From assembly GCA_037349105.1 (NCBI GenBank), contig JAYJMM010000106.1:1984001-2048000 (forward strand): a DNA stretch of 64,000 bases. Reading direction: 5' to 3'. Source of the stretch: Limnomonas spitsbergensis. Its lineage: Eukaryota > Chlorophyta > Chlorophyceae > Chlamydomonadales. The position numbers were made by a program, and so were the translations under genes. A model generated the notes under the pieces. It saw only the letters and a program-made list of their open reading frames with translations. It did not search any database and was not told where the DNA came from. Every line of letters begins with the position of its first letter. Positions within the stretch are counted from its first letter, which is position 1. Below are positions 47,501 through 57,000 of this stretch, in pieces.

Positions 47501-49025
47501 CACTGGTGTGCTCCCGAACACTACAGACAGCACCACATCCGCCCTTCTAACCCTGCCCCCTGCCCCATCTACCACCGCTCAGACCCCCCCCTCACCTGCT
47601 GCCATGACCTTCAGAGCAATGTCACTGGTGCTCCCGGCCACTGCAGACAGCACCCCATCTGCCCCCCTGCCCTTGACCCATACCTCACCCGGCCGCCTGC
47701 CATGAATTTACCCTCAGCGTCCATCCCCCTCCTGGTTCACCCTATCTACCACCGCCCAGACCCCCTCCCCCCCTCACCTGCTGCCATGACCTTCTGAGCA
47801 AAGTCGCTGGTGCTCCTGGCCACTGCAGACAGCACTCCATCCGCCGCAGTCTGCACCGGTGCACTGTCATGGGAGAGGCTCGCCACCACGGAGTCCAAGA
47901 CCCCGCAGGACACCACAACCTGGAGCGGGAAAATAACATGAAAACGTTTACATTGCATTGTATCATGCGTGCAGCTCCCCACGACGGAGGCCAGGACCCC
48001 CTTTTGAGATCTGTATCATTTAAATAATGGCGGAGATGCCAAAGATAATGTCGTACGGTGTGTCATTGTCACTCATTAAGAATCAAAATACGACCGTGCT
48101 GCAGCTGGTGGCTTATACAACAGGGCTCGCTGAATCATACGCCACCGGCAGCAGGACGGATAGGAGCTGATGTTCAACTGAAGTAACTCAACTCAAGTCA
48201 AGTTGTCAAGTTAACACTGCTTCCACGCCAGCATGCATGGGGCCCATGCAGCAGGCTCATGCAGCAGACCCATGCAGCGAGCACATGCAGTGGGTGAATG
48301 CAGTGGGCGCAGTTTGTCGAGTGCAAAACGAGGGCACCGACTTAGGACGGTAGGGGGTCTACCACAGACAGCTTGTTTAAGAAGAAAACGCCAGGGGTTG
48401 TATTCCGGGTTCCGCGTCCTGAGCTAGCAGGTTCATGCTGCGGGCCTATGCCATGTGGCCCATGCTGTTGGTCCATGCAGTTGGTGCATGCAAATTGGCC
48501 CATGCAGTTGGTCCATGCAGTGGGCGCACCATGTCAAGTCCATGCAACATGACTACATGAGAGCACTGACCTGGGACAGCAAGGGGTCTGCAGCGGACAG
48601 CTTGCCTAAGCAAGACAGCGCCAGGGATTGTATCCCAGGCACTGCATCCTGCGCTAGCGGGCAGCACAGCACCGCCATGACGTCATTCTTCATGAGGGCC
48701 TCCATGACCACATTGCCCGGGTCGCCTCGGTTCAGGAAGCCCTGGAGGCGAGGGAGTGGTGCTTATTCTCATCGGGGATGATTCCGGCCATGCTGCTGTC
48801 ATGCAGGGCCTAGGTCGATATCAGGTTAGAATGCTCGCGCGTGACATGTTGCAACGTCAGTAAGTTCGGAATGACGCTGCGAGGCTGGAATAAATCGAGG
48901 CAGGTATGACTCACGGAGAGGGAGTTCACGAACTGGTTCCGCGCGACCTGGTATGATTGGAATGCTTGCTGCACTTGCTTGATGCTCCCTCCGACCTCTG
49001 CCACTGTCGTAAGATTTTTTGGCAT
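32360..49025 (-). CDS. PF16: PF16/SPAG6 armadillo-repeat protein of the flagellar central pair (12 exons joined)
   Basis: Spliced gene, ATG at 49025, stop at 32362-32360. Exons (minus, 5' to 3'): 49025-48915, 48741-48571, 47919-47778, 46597-46464, 43107-42952, 42045-41953, 41600-41505, 40445-40319, 38948-38818, [one short exon unresolved], 33873-33778, 33031-32885, 32521-32360. All joins use GT-AG and keep phase. The product is ~520-530 aa, near SPAG6/PF16 length (about 510-570). It has the SPAG6 N-terminal motif (QAFQSYQVARNQFVN), successive ~42-residue ARM repeats, and a C-terminus matching SPAG6 (DSPKSRQQLVTSGAL...VVAYY). The protein sits in the axonemal central apparatus (C1 microtubule) and is needed for flagellar motility. 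The C-terminus is a few residues shorter than usual. Introns are dominated by copies of exon edges. Confidence 0.92.
32885..33031 (-). CDS. PF16: PF16 exon 12
   Basis: 49 codons (EDARSKLKSSIKATIRS...LARLITLLN), acceptor TGCCAG, donor GTGAGG. Aligns with EDLQVKSKKAIKNILQKC and ILKHVVGQFSKVL of SPAG6. Confidence 0.9.
33032..33600 (-). repeat. Short tandem repeats and acceptor-side copies of PF16 exon 12
   Basis: 33055-33310 holds ~15- and ~55-bp repeats of CTTAAGGGTACA. 33310-33580 holds about six copies of the exon 12 acceptor edge (GGATCGCACATCCTCCTGG on plus). Confidence 0.8.
33778..33873 (-). CDS. PF16: PF16 exon 11 (exon 10 unresolved)
   Basis: 32 codons (AVTHSDEVAMPLIQQGA...STSQTK), acceptor ACTCAG, donor GTGATT. 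Aligns with the ARAVAVTNTLPVLLSLYMST region of SPAG6. About 8-10 residues (the VGRHSPEHAR position) are missing between exon 9 and this one; the small exon encoding them should lie between 34023 and 38817. An acceptor-side copy lies at about 33930-33970. Confidence 0.82.
34835..38848 (-). repeat. 117-bp tandem array (~34 copies) derived from the end of PF16 exon 9
   Basis: Each unit repeats the last codons of exon 9 (ISGTAAWAIEQ), its GTGGGA donor, a stretch reading HRHHAHAVTQSDEG that resembles the next coding segment (AVTHSDEV), and an acceptor-like AATCAG. At 117 bp (39 codons) the array stays open in two minus-strand frames over ~4 kb. I favour an intronic expansion. Translation as ARM-like 39-residue repeats cannot be excluded. 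Confidence 0.93.
38818..38948 (-). CDS. PF16: PF16 exon 9
   Basis: 131 nt: two bases completing Gly, then SMASYSSTIAMALVDAG...GTAAWAIEQ. Acceptor TCGCAG, donor GTGGGA. Aligns with AHSENLAMAVIVSKG and AAAAWALGQ of SPAG6. The frame runs on without a stop into the 117-bp array, so intron retention would add ~34 repeats. Confidence 0.88.
39355..39490 (-). repeat. Dispersed ~150 bp repeat family, minus-strand copy
   Basis: Read on the minus strand it contains ACAAGCAGCAGGGAAGGCTG and GGAATTGTAGCTTAAGCACC, the family core and end. The region from there to about 38960 repeats CAGCTAC phrases like the family's 3' end. Confidence 0.55.
39725..39941. mobile_element. ~220-bp MITE-like element in PF16 intron 8
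   Basis: Its ends are inverted repeats: GTATACCGTAC...GATTTGCTTTGCCT at the left and its imperfect complement at the right. The interior shares CCTCATAATTAA, GGCAGCATTAAA and GCCCGAGGGCAG phrases with the larger TIR element at 20541-22043. Confidence 0.6.
40319..40445 (-). CDS. PF16: PF16 exon 8
   Basis: 127 nt (MVQKTPELAAMVSSSG...TGMMIAG), acceptor CTGCAG, donor GTACTA. Matches VKHTPELSQLIVNAGG and GIMMLG of SPAG6. It ends one base into a Gly codon. Confidence 0.9.
40535..41280 (-). repeat. Acceptor-side copies of PF16 exon 8 (about 6, ~135-bp period)
   Basis: Each copy carries CTGCAG or CCGCAG followed by a version of ATGGTCCAGAAGACCCCTGA and GCTAGCAGCCAT, then GC-rich filler (GGGGCGGGGCGAGGC). 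Several retain the AG, so they are potential decoy acceptors. Confidence 0.9.
41505..41600 (-). CDS. PF16: PF16 exon 7
   Basis: 32 codons (VANTGVVQATVQALTDK...AAALLLQ), acceptor TTGCAG, donor GTGGGC. Aligns with the VKKNAATLI part of SPAG6. An acceptor-side copy lies at about 41641-41708. Confidence 0.88.
41953..42045 (-). CDS. PF16: PF16 exon 6
   Basis: 31 codons (VRGSLTPPDLKAAALN...ELANQ), acceptor AAAAG, donor GTGGGC. Aligns with the NPDAKLKRQVFSALSQIAKH repeat of SPAG6. An acceptor-side copy lies at 42115-42182. Confidence 0.88.
42445..42870 (-). repeat. Donor-side copies of PF16 exon 5
   Basis: Three diverged copies of the end of exon 5 (GAGCCGCTCAC on minus, with the following GT) at about 42445-42500, 42670-42735 and 42796-42865. 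Two of them share a ~120-bp period that includes CAGCTGCCAGCTGCATGCAG. Confidence 0.75.
42952..43107 (-). CDS. PF16: PF16 exon 5
   Basis: 52 codons (LLSTLVALLLSPGSP...LEPLTRM), acceptor CGCAG, donor GTGAGC. ARM repeat with ALGNVAACSPQLAEAI. Copies flank it on both sides: the ~97-bp array at the acceptor side and about three donor-side copies between 42445 and 42860. Confidence 0.88.
43108..43920 (-). repeat. ~97-bp tandem array echoing the acceptor side of PF16 exon 5
   Basis: About eight copies, each containing the first ~60 nt of exon 5 (GTCCACACTAGTGGCCCTG on the minus strand), its acceptor region and a short filler. Further decayed copies of the CAGCTGCAAGCAAG phrase reach about 44280. 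Confidence 0.92.
45031..46463 (-). repeat. Purine-rich (coding strand) low-complexity array in PF16 intron 4
   Basis: ~1.4 kb of CCTCCTACCTCCTGCCCCCC-type units of about 33 bp. On the PF16 strand they read GGAGGTAGGAGGGGG, an iteration of the donor sequence of exon 4. Open frames (Pro-rich plus, Gly-rich minus) are a by-product of composition. The G-runs could form quadruplexes in the pre-mRNA. Confidence 0.9.
46464..46597 (-). CDS. PF16: PF16 exon 4
   Basis: 134 nt (ALPPLLNQLLSASASPP...IICNEE), acceptor CTGCAG, donor GTAGGA. ARM repeat. Two diverged donor-side copies lie at about 44812-44880 and 44955-45030, on the far side of the pyrimidine-rich intron. Confidence 0.87.
47778..47919 (-). 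CDS. PF16: PF16 exon 3
   Basis: 142 nt (VVVSCGVLDSVVASL...KVMAAG), acceptor CTCCAG, donor GTGAGG. ARM repeat aligning with IVDCGALDTLVICLED of SPAG6. It ends one base into a Gly codon completed by exon 4. Two donor-side copies lie at about 47477-47550 and 47593-47660. Confidence 0.9.
48571..48741 (-). CDS. PF16: PF16 exon 2
   Basis: 57 codons (GFLNRGDPGN...ADPLLSQ) between acceptor CTCCAG and donor GTCAGT. First ARM repeat, with the VPGIQSLALSCLGKL helix. A diverged copy of its donor side lies at about 48340-48430. Confidence 0.88.
48915..49025 (-). CDS. PF16: PF16 exon 1
   Basis: 37 codons from ATG (MPKNL...NSLS), then donor GTGAGT. It carries the conserved coiled N-terminus, with FQSYQVARNQFV aligning to FEQYQKARTQFV of SPAG6, which fixes the start. 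Phase 0 at the end. Confidence 0.88.
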
Positions 49026-50543
49026 GCTTCAAATATTTGATTCAATGTGCTGCAAGGCGTGATGCTGCGTTGGGGCGACACGTCGCCTTTGAGTTGTGTC
49101 CCCCACCCTGCCGTACTGTGTTATACACGGCTCACGTGCACCTTCATTTACGTCGCCTTAGGCCACACATCCAGTTCGCTTAGCGAAACAGGACAGCAAC
49201 AAGTCGCCATGCGAGGTGCAGGGAGAGTGAATGGTTTCAGCCCTGAAATCCGACTGCAGCCTGCCTCAAGAGTGGCCGGATGCCACCCTAGCAGGCCGCT
49301 ACAGCGACATGCCAAACATCACGCTCTACCCACATACCGTGTCCAAGGCAGACATCAAGGTGAGACGTATTCATTAAGCCACGCTTCGAAATTGCACCTC
49401 ATTACTTTTTAAATCCTACAAGCGTTCCGCTTGCTGCAACCTATGGAAGCCTGTGGTGTCAATATAATATGGCAAGGAGTGTCATGACGACATAACATTG
49501 AATGTTGCCCACGGTCTTGCTGTGGCCGTAGCATTATTTAAACCTTCAATAGCCGGGGGGATGCCTGCACAAGGGTTGTGATGCCGGTGCTGTTGGTTCT
49601 GGCCACGGCCTAAATCCTGCATGGGCTGTACAGCAAGAAGTCTCCGTTTGATATTTGGGTTCAGGCTTTCCTCCTGCGCACGTTCAAGTGATTTGCATGA
49701 AGCCAATGTTCTGTTCTGTATCCAAGCTGATGATCAATCTGGGACTTCTTTGGGGTTATGGCTTGTACCCTTGGACATGCGGTTTGAATTTCAAATCGAT
49801 TCCTTGCACTCCTCAACAGGGTGGGGCTATTTTGCTGCCCCATCTCCTTTGAAAATCGAGTTAGGATGGTTTAGAGTGATGGAAAATACCTTTTGACAAA
49901 CCAAAATTTAGCCTCCCAAAAATCTAGTCTTCAAGTATTTTGTTCTCCCCAGCTCTCGTGCAATGCAATGTGCATGTTACAGATGCAAAATATCATCCAA
50001 AGTAGTCAGCTCTGCATTCCTGAGTGTACCCCTGCTTGTACGGTACACCTGCGTACAACGCCATTATTCAAATTCCAATGGGGTATTCTGTAACATCTAG
50101 TCTTGAAGTCCTCTGTCCTCCCCTGATGTCATGCGAGGCAATGCATGTGCTGTGAATGCAATTATGTGCCCAGAGCACCGCTCCAGATCCCGATCCTTGA
50201 GCACCGCATTTCCACTACCTCCTTTTTCCCTTGGCTCCGCCAATTGAACCGCTGCTGGCCCACCACCAGAAATTCTTTGGCAGGTACAACAACGCCTGGA
50301 TCTTCCGACCCCTCTGATCCAGATCCCGCTCCTCAAGCACCGCATGTCCACTAGCTCCATTTCCCTCCTTGCTCCGCCAATTAAACCGCTGCTGGCCCAT
50401 CGCCTGACTGTCTTCGCCAGAGACAACAACGCCTGGATCTCCCGACCCCTCTGATCCAGATCCAGATCTCCTCCGGTACCACCTATCCACTAGATCCCTC
50501 TTCCCCTCGTTCAGTTCTCAATTGCTGCTGACCCAGTGTCTGC
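49026..50543. other. Divergent intergenic region between PF16 and the M16 gene
   Basis: ~1.5 kb between two divergent start codons, so it should hold both promoters. A possible exon is listed separately at 49232-49359. From about 50165 to 50510 lie two to three ~150-bp copies resembling the start of the M16 first exon (GCTGCTGACCCA..., CGGATCTTCCGA). No clear TATA box or RNA gene. Confidence 0.5.
49232..49359 (+). other. Possible exon of unknown gene
   Basis: A ~120-nt frame reads LPQEWPDATLAGRYSDMPN then ITLYPHTVSKADIK and ends at a good donor (AAG|GTGAGA). The peptide looks protein-like rather than random, but I do not recognise its family. It could be a 5' exon of the M16 gene or of a lost gene. 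Confidence 0.25.
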
Positions 50544-51095
50544 ATGCCCTACGCAGCGAAAGCCGCGTCCGGATCTTCCGAGGCCCCCGGGATCCTCAAG
50601 CGCCTGACCCAGTCCCTGTCTGCAGTGGCCGCGGCAGCCTCCCTGATCCTCACACCGACCAGCCTGGCAGCACAGCTGGAGACCATCTCAGCACCCACAG
50701 CGCCTGCAACCCGAGAATTCCCCGCCGCCGCTGCCTCAGCAGCAGCTGCAGCAGGGTCTGGCAACCTGCGAGACAGCCCCGCCGCACAGCTGCAAGCTCC
50801 TGCCCTCAGTACCAGCGCCAGCACTATTTCCATCGCCAGTGGCACAATTGTCAGCAACACCACCACCACCAGGAAGTACAGCAACAGCAGCAGCAGCGGC
50901 GGTACAGACATCAGCATGAGATCTGATGTGGCTTTTGTGGCTTCTGTGGCAGCTCCCCCATTGGACGACCGACAGCCCGGGAAGGTGCAACTGGCTGCTT
51001 CTGCTCAGCTTCCGGCAGGAGGGCCCCAGGGGTTGCCACCAATTCCCAGCTCTTTCCCACCCTTGCCGGTGGTCCAAACATCCAGCTATATGGAG
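50544..51095 (+). CDS. M16 gene exon 1
   Basis: 184 codons from ATG. Leader MPYAAKAASGSSEAPG, hydrophobic LSAVAAAASLILTPTSLA, then a long Ser/Thr/Ala/Pro-rich linker. Donor GTAGGC at 51096. The start is the first ATG in frame; an upstream exon is possible. A ~65-bp copy of the exon's end, with its donor, lies at about 51230-51297. Confidence 0.72.
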
Positions 51096-54000
51096 GTAGG
51101 CAGTTGGAGATCGCCCTCTCACCCCATTTTTGTGTTAATTGGTTAAAAAAGGATCTGGAGGTGATATACCTTCATATGTTGGAAAGTTTGGGGGAGATAT
51201 AGAGGTGATGGATTTAAGTATTTTTTATGAGGTTGCCACCAATGCCTAGCTCTGCCCCACCTCTGCTGGGGGTCAAAGTATCCAGCTTCATGGAGGTGAG
51301 GGACAGTGATTCTTTTAGTGACTTTGGCCACTCATTGTTGGGTACAGAAATCCTCAAAACGAGTGCTGCAGGCGCGAAATAAATGCCGATTTTCAGAGTT
51401 TCACGCTGGTTTTCGGGGGGAAACCGATACTGAGCGATTTCGTTGGACCCCAAAAACAATAATTGTTCGATACCATGTTTCAGTACGAGTCGTACCCAAT
51501 GCCGACTTGAGTAATCACTGGTGAGGGGGATGTGGTCATGTGGGGATTTGGAGGTAAGGGGGATGTGGGGAGGAGGGGAGGAGGGAAATAATGTGGACCT
51601 CAACGGGTTTGTCGAAAGCGTGGCTTGGATGGATCTGTAGGTAATGTACTTCTATCTCTTGGCTGTTGTGACCACGATGTGACCAAATGTACTGCCTGTC
51701 TGTCGAATGTGCGTCCCAGTGACTGGCCTGTCTGTGTCCAAAGATGTACAGCCTAACAGCCTGCCTTTCTTACTTGTACTGCCTGTACGTTTTAGCAAAC
51801 ATGCTGTCTGTCAGCTGCCGTTCTGACATATACTGCCTACCTGTCCTGCAGGATGTACTGCCTAATGGTCTGCATGTGTTCCTGATTGAGGACCCTGAGG
51901 TACCACTGATCCGCGGTACTCTGCTGACGGGGGGAGGGCGCTACTCCAGCCCTGACGACAAGGTGATCAGAGGGGAGGAAAGGGGAGGTTAGGGGAGGGG
52001 GAAGGGGGACAAGGGAGGAAAGGGGCAGATAAGATCCAGTGACCCAGGGGGGCAGGGGAGGGAGGAGGGAGGAGGGCGCTACTCCAGCCCTGACAACAAG
52101 GTGATCAGAGGGGAGGTTAGGGGGGAGGAAAGGGAGGAATGGGGGGAAAAGGAGGAAAGGGGGGCAAGGGAGTTAAGGGGGTAGGGGAGGAAAGGGGGGC
52201 AAGGGAGGAAAGGGGGAAAAGGGAGGGAAGGGGGTAGGGGAGGAAAGCGGGGCAAGGGAGGAAAATGGGGCAAGGGAGGAAAGGGGGGCAGGGGAGAAAA
52301 GGGGGGCAAGGGAGGATAGGGGGGCAAGGGAGGGAAGGGGGGAGGGGAGGAAAGCGGGGCAAGGGAGGGGAGGGTCAGGGGAGGATAGGGGGGCAAGGGA
52401 GGAAAGCGGGTAGGGGAGGAAAAGGGGTAGGGGAGGAAAAGGAGGAAAGGGGGGCAAGGGAAGACCCAGTGACCCAGGGGGGCAGGGGAGGGAGGGAGGA
52501 GAAGGGCGCGATGACACCTAGGTGATCAGGGGGGAGAGGGGGGGGGGGGGGGGCAAGGGAGGAAAGGGTGCAGGGGAAGACCATTGACCCTGGGGGTGGG
52601 TATGGATTGGGTAAGGGGGAGTACAAAGATATGAATGGGGAGGTGGGAGGACGAGGTTTGAAGTAGGCGGACGTGGAGAGGAGGATCACGCTAATCAAGT
52701 CCATACCAAAATGTGACCAGGAGGGAGGGGGAGGGGGAGTACAAAGCTATGAATGGGGAGGGACGAGAACAATATCTGCACCCTTCCTGCTTGCCATGCC
52801 CATGGTATGCGTACTGATGCTCAGAGGCTGGTGAATGTTTCTATTGGTTTCAATAATGCCCTCCCCACCAACCCGCATATGCCCCCTCCCCCCCAAACAT
52901 ATCGGTTTCAATAACGCCTCCCCCCTCCCCAACCTGCTCTGTGCCCCCTGCCCCCCAAACATATCGGTTTCAATAACGCCTCCCCCCTCCCCAACCTGCT
53001 CTGTGCCCCCTGCCCCCCAAACATATTGGTTTCAATAACGCCTCCCCCCTCCCCAACCTGCTCTGTGCCCCCTGCCCCCCAAACATATCGGTTTCAATAA
53101 CGCCTCCCCCCTCCCCAACCTGCTCTGTGCCCCCTGCCCCCCAAACATATCGGTTTCAATAGCGCCTCCCCCCTCCCCAACCTGCTCTGTGCCCCCTGCC
53201 CCCCAAACAGATTGGTTTCAATAGCGCCTCCCCCCTCCCCAACCTGCTCTGTGCCCCCTGCCCCCCAAACAGATTGGTTTCAATAACGCCTCCCCCCTCC
53301 CCAACCTGCTCTGTGCCCCCTGCCCCCCAAACATATCGGTTCCAATAGCGCCTCCCCCCTCCCCAACCTGCTCTGTGCCCCCTGCCCCCCAAACATATCG
53401 GTTTCAATAACGCCTCCCCCCTCCCCAACCTGCTCTGTGCCCCCTGCCCCCCAAACATATCGGTTTCAATAACGCCTCCCCCCTCCCCAACCTGCTCTGT
53501 GCCCCCTGCCCCCCAAACAGATTGGTTTCAATAACGCCTCCCCCTCCCCAACCTGCTCTGTGCCCCCTGCCCCCCAAACATATCGGTTCCAATAGCGCCT
53601 CCCCCCTCCCCAACCTGCTCTGTGCCCCCTGCCCCCCAAACATATCGGTTTCAATAACGCCTCCCCCCTCCCCAACCTGCTCTGTGCCCCCTGCCCCCCA
53701 AACATATTGGTTTCAATAACGCCTCCCCCCTCCCCAACCTGCTCTGTGCCCCCTGCCCCCCAAACATATCGGTTTCAATAACGCCTCCCCCCTCCCCAAC
53801 CTGCTCTGTGCCCCCTGCCCCCCAAACATATCGGTTCCAATAGCGCCTCCCCCCTCCCCAACCTGCTCTGTGCCCCCTGCCCCCCAAACATATCGGTTTC
53901 AATAACGCCTCCCCCCTCCCCAACCTGCTCTGTGCCCCCTGCCCCCCAAACATATCGGTTTCAATAGCGCCTCCCCCCTCCCCAACCTGCTCTGTGCCCC

Positions 54001-57000
54001 CTGCCCCCCAAACATATCGGTTTCAATAACGCCTCCCCCCTCCCCAACCTGCTCTGTGCCCCCTGCCCCCCAAACATATCGGTTTCAATAACGCCTCCCC
54101 CCTCCCCAACCTGCTCTGTGCCCCCTGCCCCCCAAACATATCGGTTTCAATAGCGCCTCCCCCCTCCCCAACCTGCTCTGTGCCCCCTGCCCCCCAAACA
54201 TATCGGTTTCAATAACGCCTCCCCCCTCCCCAACCTGCTCTGTGCCCCCTGCCCCCCAAACATATCGGTTTCAATAACGCCTCCCCCCTCCCCAACCTGC
54301 TCTGTGCCCCCTGCCCCCCAAACATATCGGTTTCAATAACGCCTCCCCCCTCCCCAACCTGCTCTGTGCCCCCTGCCCCCCAAACAGATTGGTTTCAATA
54401 ACGCCTCCCCCCTCCCCAACCTGCTCTGTGCCCCCTGCCCCCCAAACATATCGGTTTCAATAACGCCTCCCCCCTCCCCAACCTGCTCTGTGCCCCCTGC
54501 CCCCCAAACATATCGGTTTCAATAACGCCTCCCCCCTCCCCAACCTGCTCTGTGCCCCCTGCCCCCCAAACATATCGGTTTCAAGAACGCCTCCCCCCTC
54601 CCCAACCTGCTCTGTGCCCCCTGCCCCCCAAACATATCGGTTTCAATAGCGCCTCCCCCCTCCCCAACCTGCTCTGTGCCCCCTGCCCCCCAAACATATC
54701 GGTTTCAATAACGCCTCCCCCCTCCCCAACCTGCTCTGTGCCCCCTGCCCCCCAAACATATCGGTTTCAATAGCGCCTCCCCCCTCCCCAACCTGCTCTG
54801 TGCCCCCTGCCCCCCAAACATATTGGTTTCAATAACGCCTCCCCCCTCCCCAACCTGCTCTGTGCCCCCTGCCCCCCAAACATATCGGTTTCAATAACGC
54901 CTCCCCCCTCCCCAACCTGCTCTGTGCCCCCTGCCCTCACACAGATCGGCTTGTCCACTGTTGCTGCCGAGGTGTTGCGTTCTGGAGGCAGCCTGCAACA
55001 CCCAACACCGGGTCTGGACGCGCGCCTGGAGGACTTGGCTGCAAGTGAGCTGAAATCAGTGCTGATCAATTGCGCCGCAATTCAGAAATGGTGCAAGTCA
55101 TTACTGTCTCCTACTGATAAAAGTAGCCGATTTTGCCTTACAATTGCTTAATATTGCTGTGAACTCATCTATGTAATCCAGCCACCGTAATGACCGCAAT
55201 CGGCACAGCACTGGCTGAAATGCATGGGGATGTGATGCGAGTAGAGTGCAGGCGCAAAAAAAAAATGCGGGCAGGAAAGGACCCTTGGTAATGAACTAGT
55301 GAAGTACTCTCACTCATGAACACCTGGTCTCGACGCGCGCCTGGAGGACTTGGCTGCAAGTGAGCTGAAATGCATGCATGGGGATGTGATGCGAGTAGAG
55401 TGCAGGCACGAAAGAAATAATGCGGGCAGGAGAGGACCCTTGGCAATGAAGTATTTTAACTCATGAACACCCGGTCTCAACGCGCGCCTGGAGGACTTGC
55501 CTGCATGTGTGCTGAAACGCATGGGGATGTGATGCGGATAGAGCGAGAGAAGACAGCAGCAGTAAAAATATCCCATATTTCACCTCCTGTCCTCAAGTTT
55601 GAACCCTAAACCCAAGTCCCTAGACCCTCAAGTTTGAATTCCCTTCAAGAACAGACGGTCGCTGGGTTTTGAACCTAGCCTGCGTTTTTCATGTTGGGGT
55701 GTGTGGCTTCCTCCTCCTCTCACCCATCCCCCCTTCCTCCTGCCTCCTCTTCCCTCTCCCTCCTCCTCCCCATTCCCTGTTTGGGGTGTGTATCATTCCA
55801 TGTTGGGGTGTGTGGCTACGTTGATGCTGTGGCTTCTAACCTGAACCCTGACGTGGCAGGCTTGAAAACCCCTTGGCAATCCCCTCTGGAGTCTCACCCA
55901 ACCTCTGGATATTTAGCAGTGCCAAAAAAATAAGGATCTCTCCTGGAATCTCTCATGCAACCTCTGAAAATAAGCAGTGCCAACAATTTAAGGATCTCTC
56001 CTGGAACCTCTCATGCAACCTCTGAAAATCAGCGCTGCGGCTGTCAAAGTGCCGAGCTCCTCTGGGGTGCATCAATCCTGTCAAACGAATTGTGTACCCT
56101 TCCAAACCTAACCTCATCGGCCCGCCCATCTGTACTTTTTCTTGTTTATTTCGCTCTTCGATGCCTCGTAAGCATAATGTAATGATGTAGATTTAAGGGT
56201 TGAGAGGTGAAAGCTGCCTCTAGATGCCTCGTAGGCATCCAAGGTGTCTGCAGGCAATGTGACGCTCATAGGCATCTCAGGTGTCTGCAGGCAATGTGAC
56301 GCTCATAGGCATCTCAGGTGTCTGCAGGCAATGTGACGCTCATAGGCATCTCAGGTGTCTGCAGGCAATGTGACGCTCATAGGCATCTCAGGTGTCTGCA
56401 GGCAATGTGACGCTCGTAGGCATCTCAGGTGTCTGCAGGCAATGTGACGCTCTCCTCGGGATTTTCATAAATCCTGCTTAAAGATCCCTTAACCCTGAAC
56501 CCGTTGTATCAAACCTCTCCTGTAACCCTATAAAGGACCTTATAAACCCTTTTTAGCATAAATCCTGCTTACAAAACCCTGAACCCTTTATACCAAACCT
56601 CTCCTGTCCATCTCTCTGTAGCCCTTGTTTGGTTGTTTTTATTCATTTGTTTGCTCTGTGATGCTCGTAGGCATTGAGGTGTCAGCCGGCAATGTAACGC
56701 TTTCCTCGGGATTCTCATAAATCCTGCCTAAAGAACCTTTAACACTAAACCCTTTATTCTAAACCTCTCCTGTCCTAAACCCTTTCTAGCCCTTTGTTCA
56801 TTTTGTTTATTTGTTTGCTCTGTGATGCTCGTAGGCATTGAGGTGTCAGCCGGCAATGTGACGCTCTCCTCGGGATTCTCCTGCGCCAAGGAGGATGTTC
56901 AGGAGGTGGTGGGGCTGCTGGGGGAGCTGGTCAGATCCCCCTTACTGCCGGCGGGCCGGATCCAGCTCGTCAAGAACCAGATCTACAGCGTGCTGGACCA

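Noticed and set aside
52842..54934. CRISPR-like array of direct repeats
   Set aside because: The units are contiguous with no unique spacers, lie in a eukaryotic intron and echo a splice acceptor; there are no cas genes.
55318..55510. Additional coding exons of the M16 gene resembling exon 3
   Set aside because: They are partial, diverged copies of the exon 3 donor edge; including them would repeat protein sequence and break the in-phase join to exon 4.
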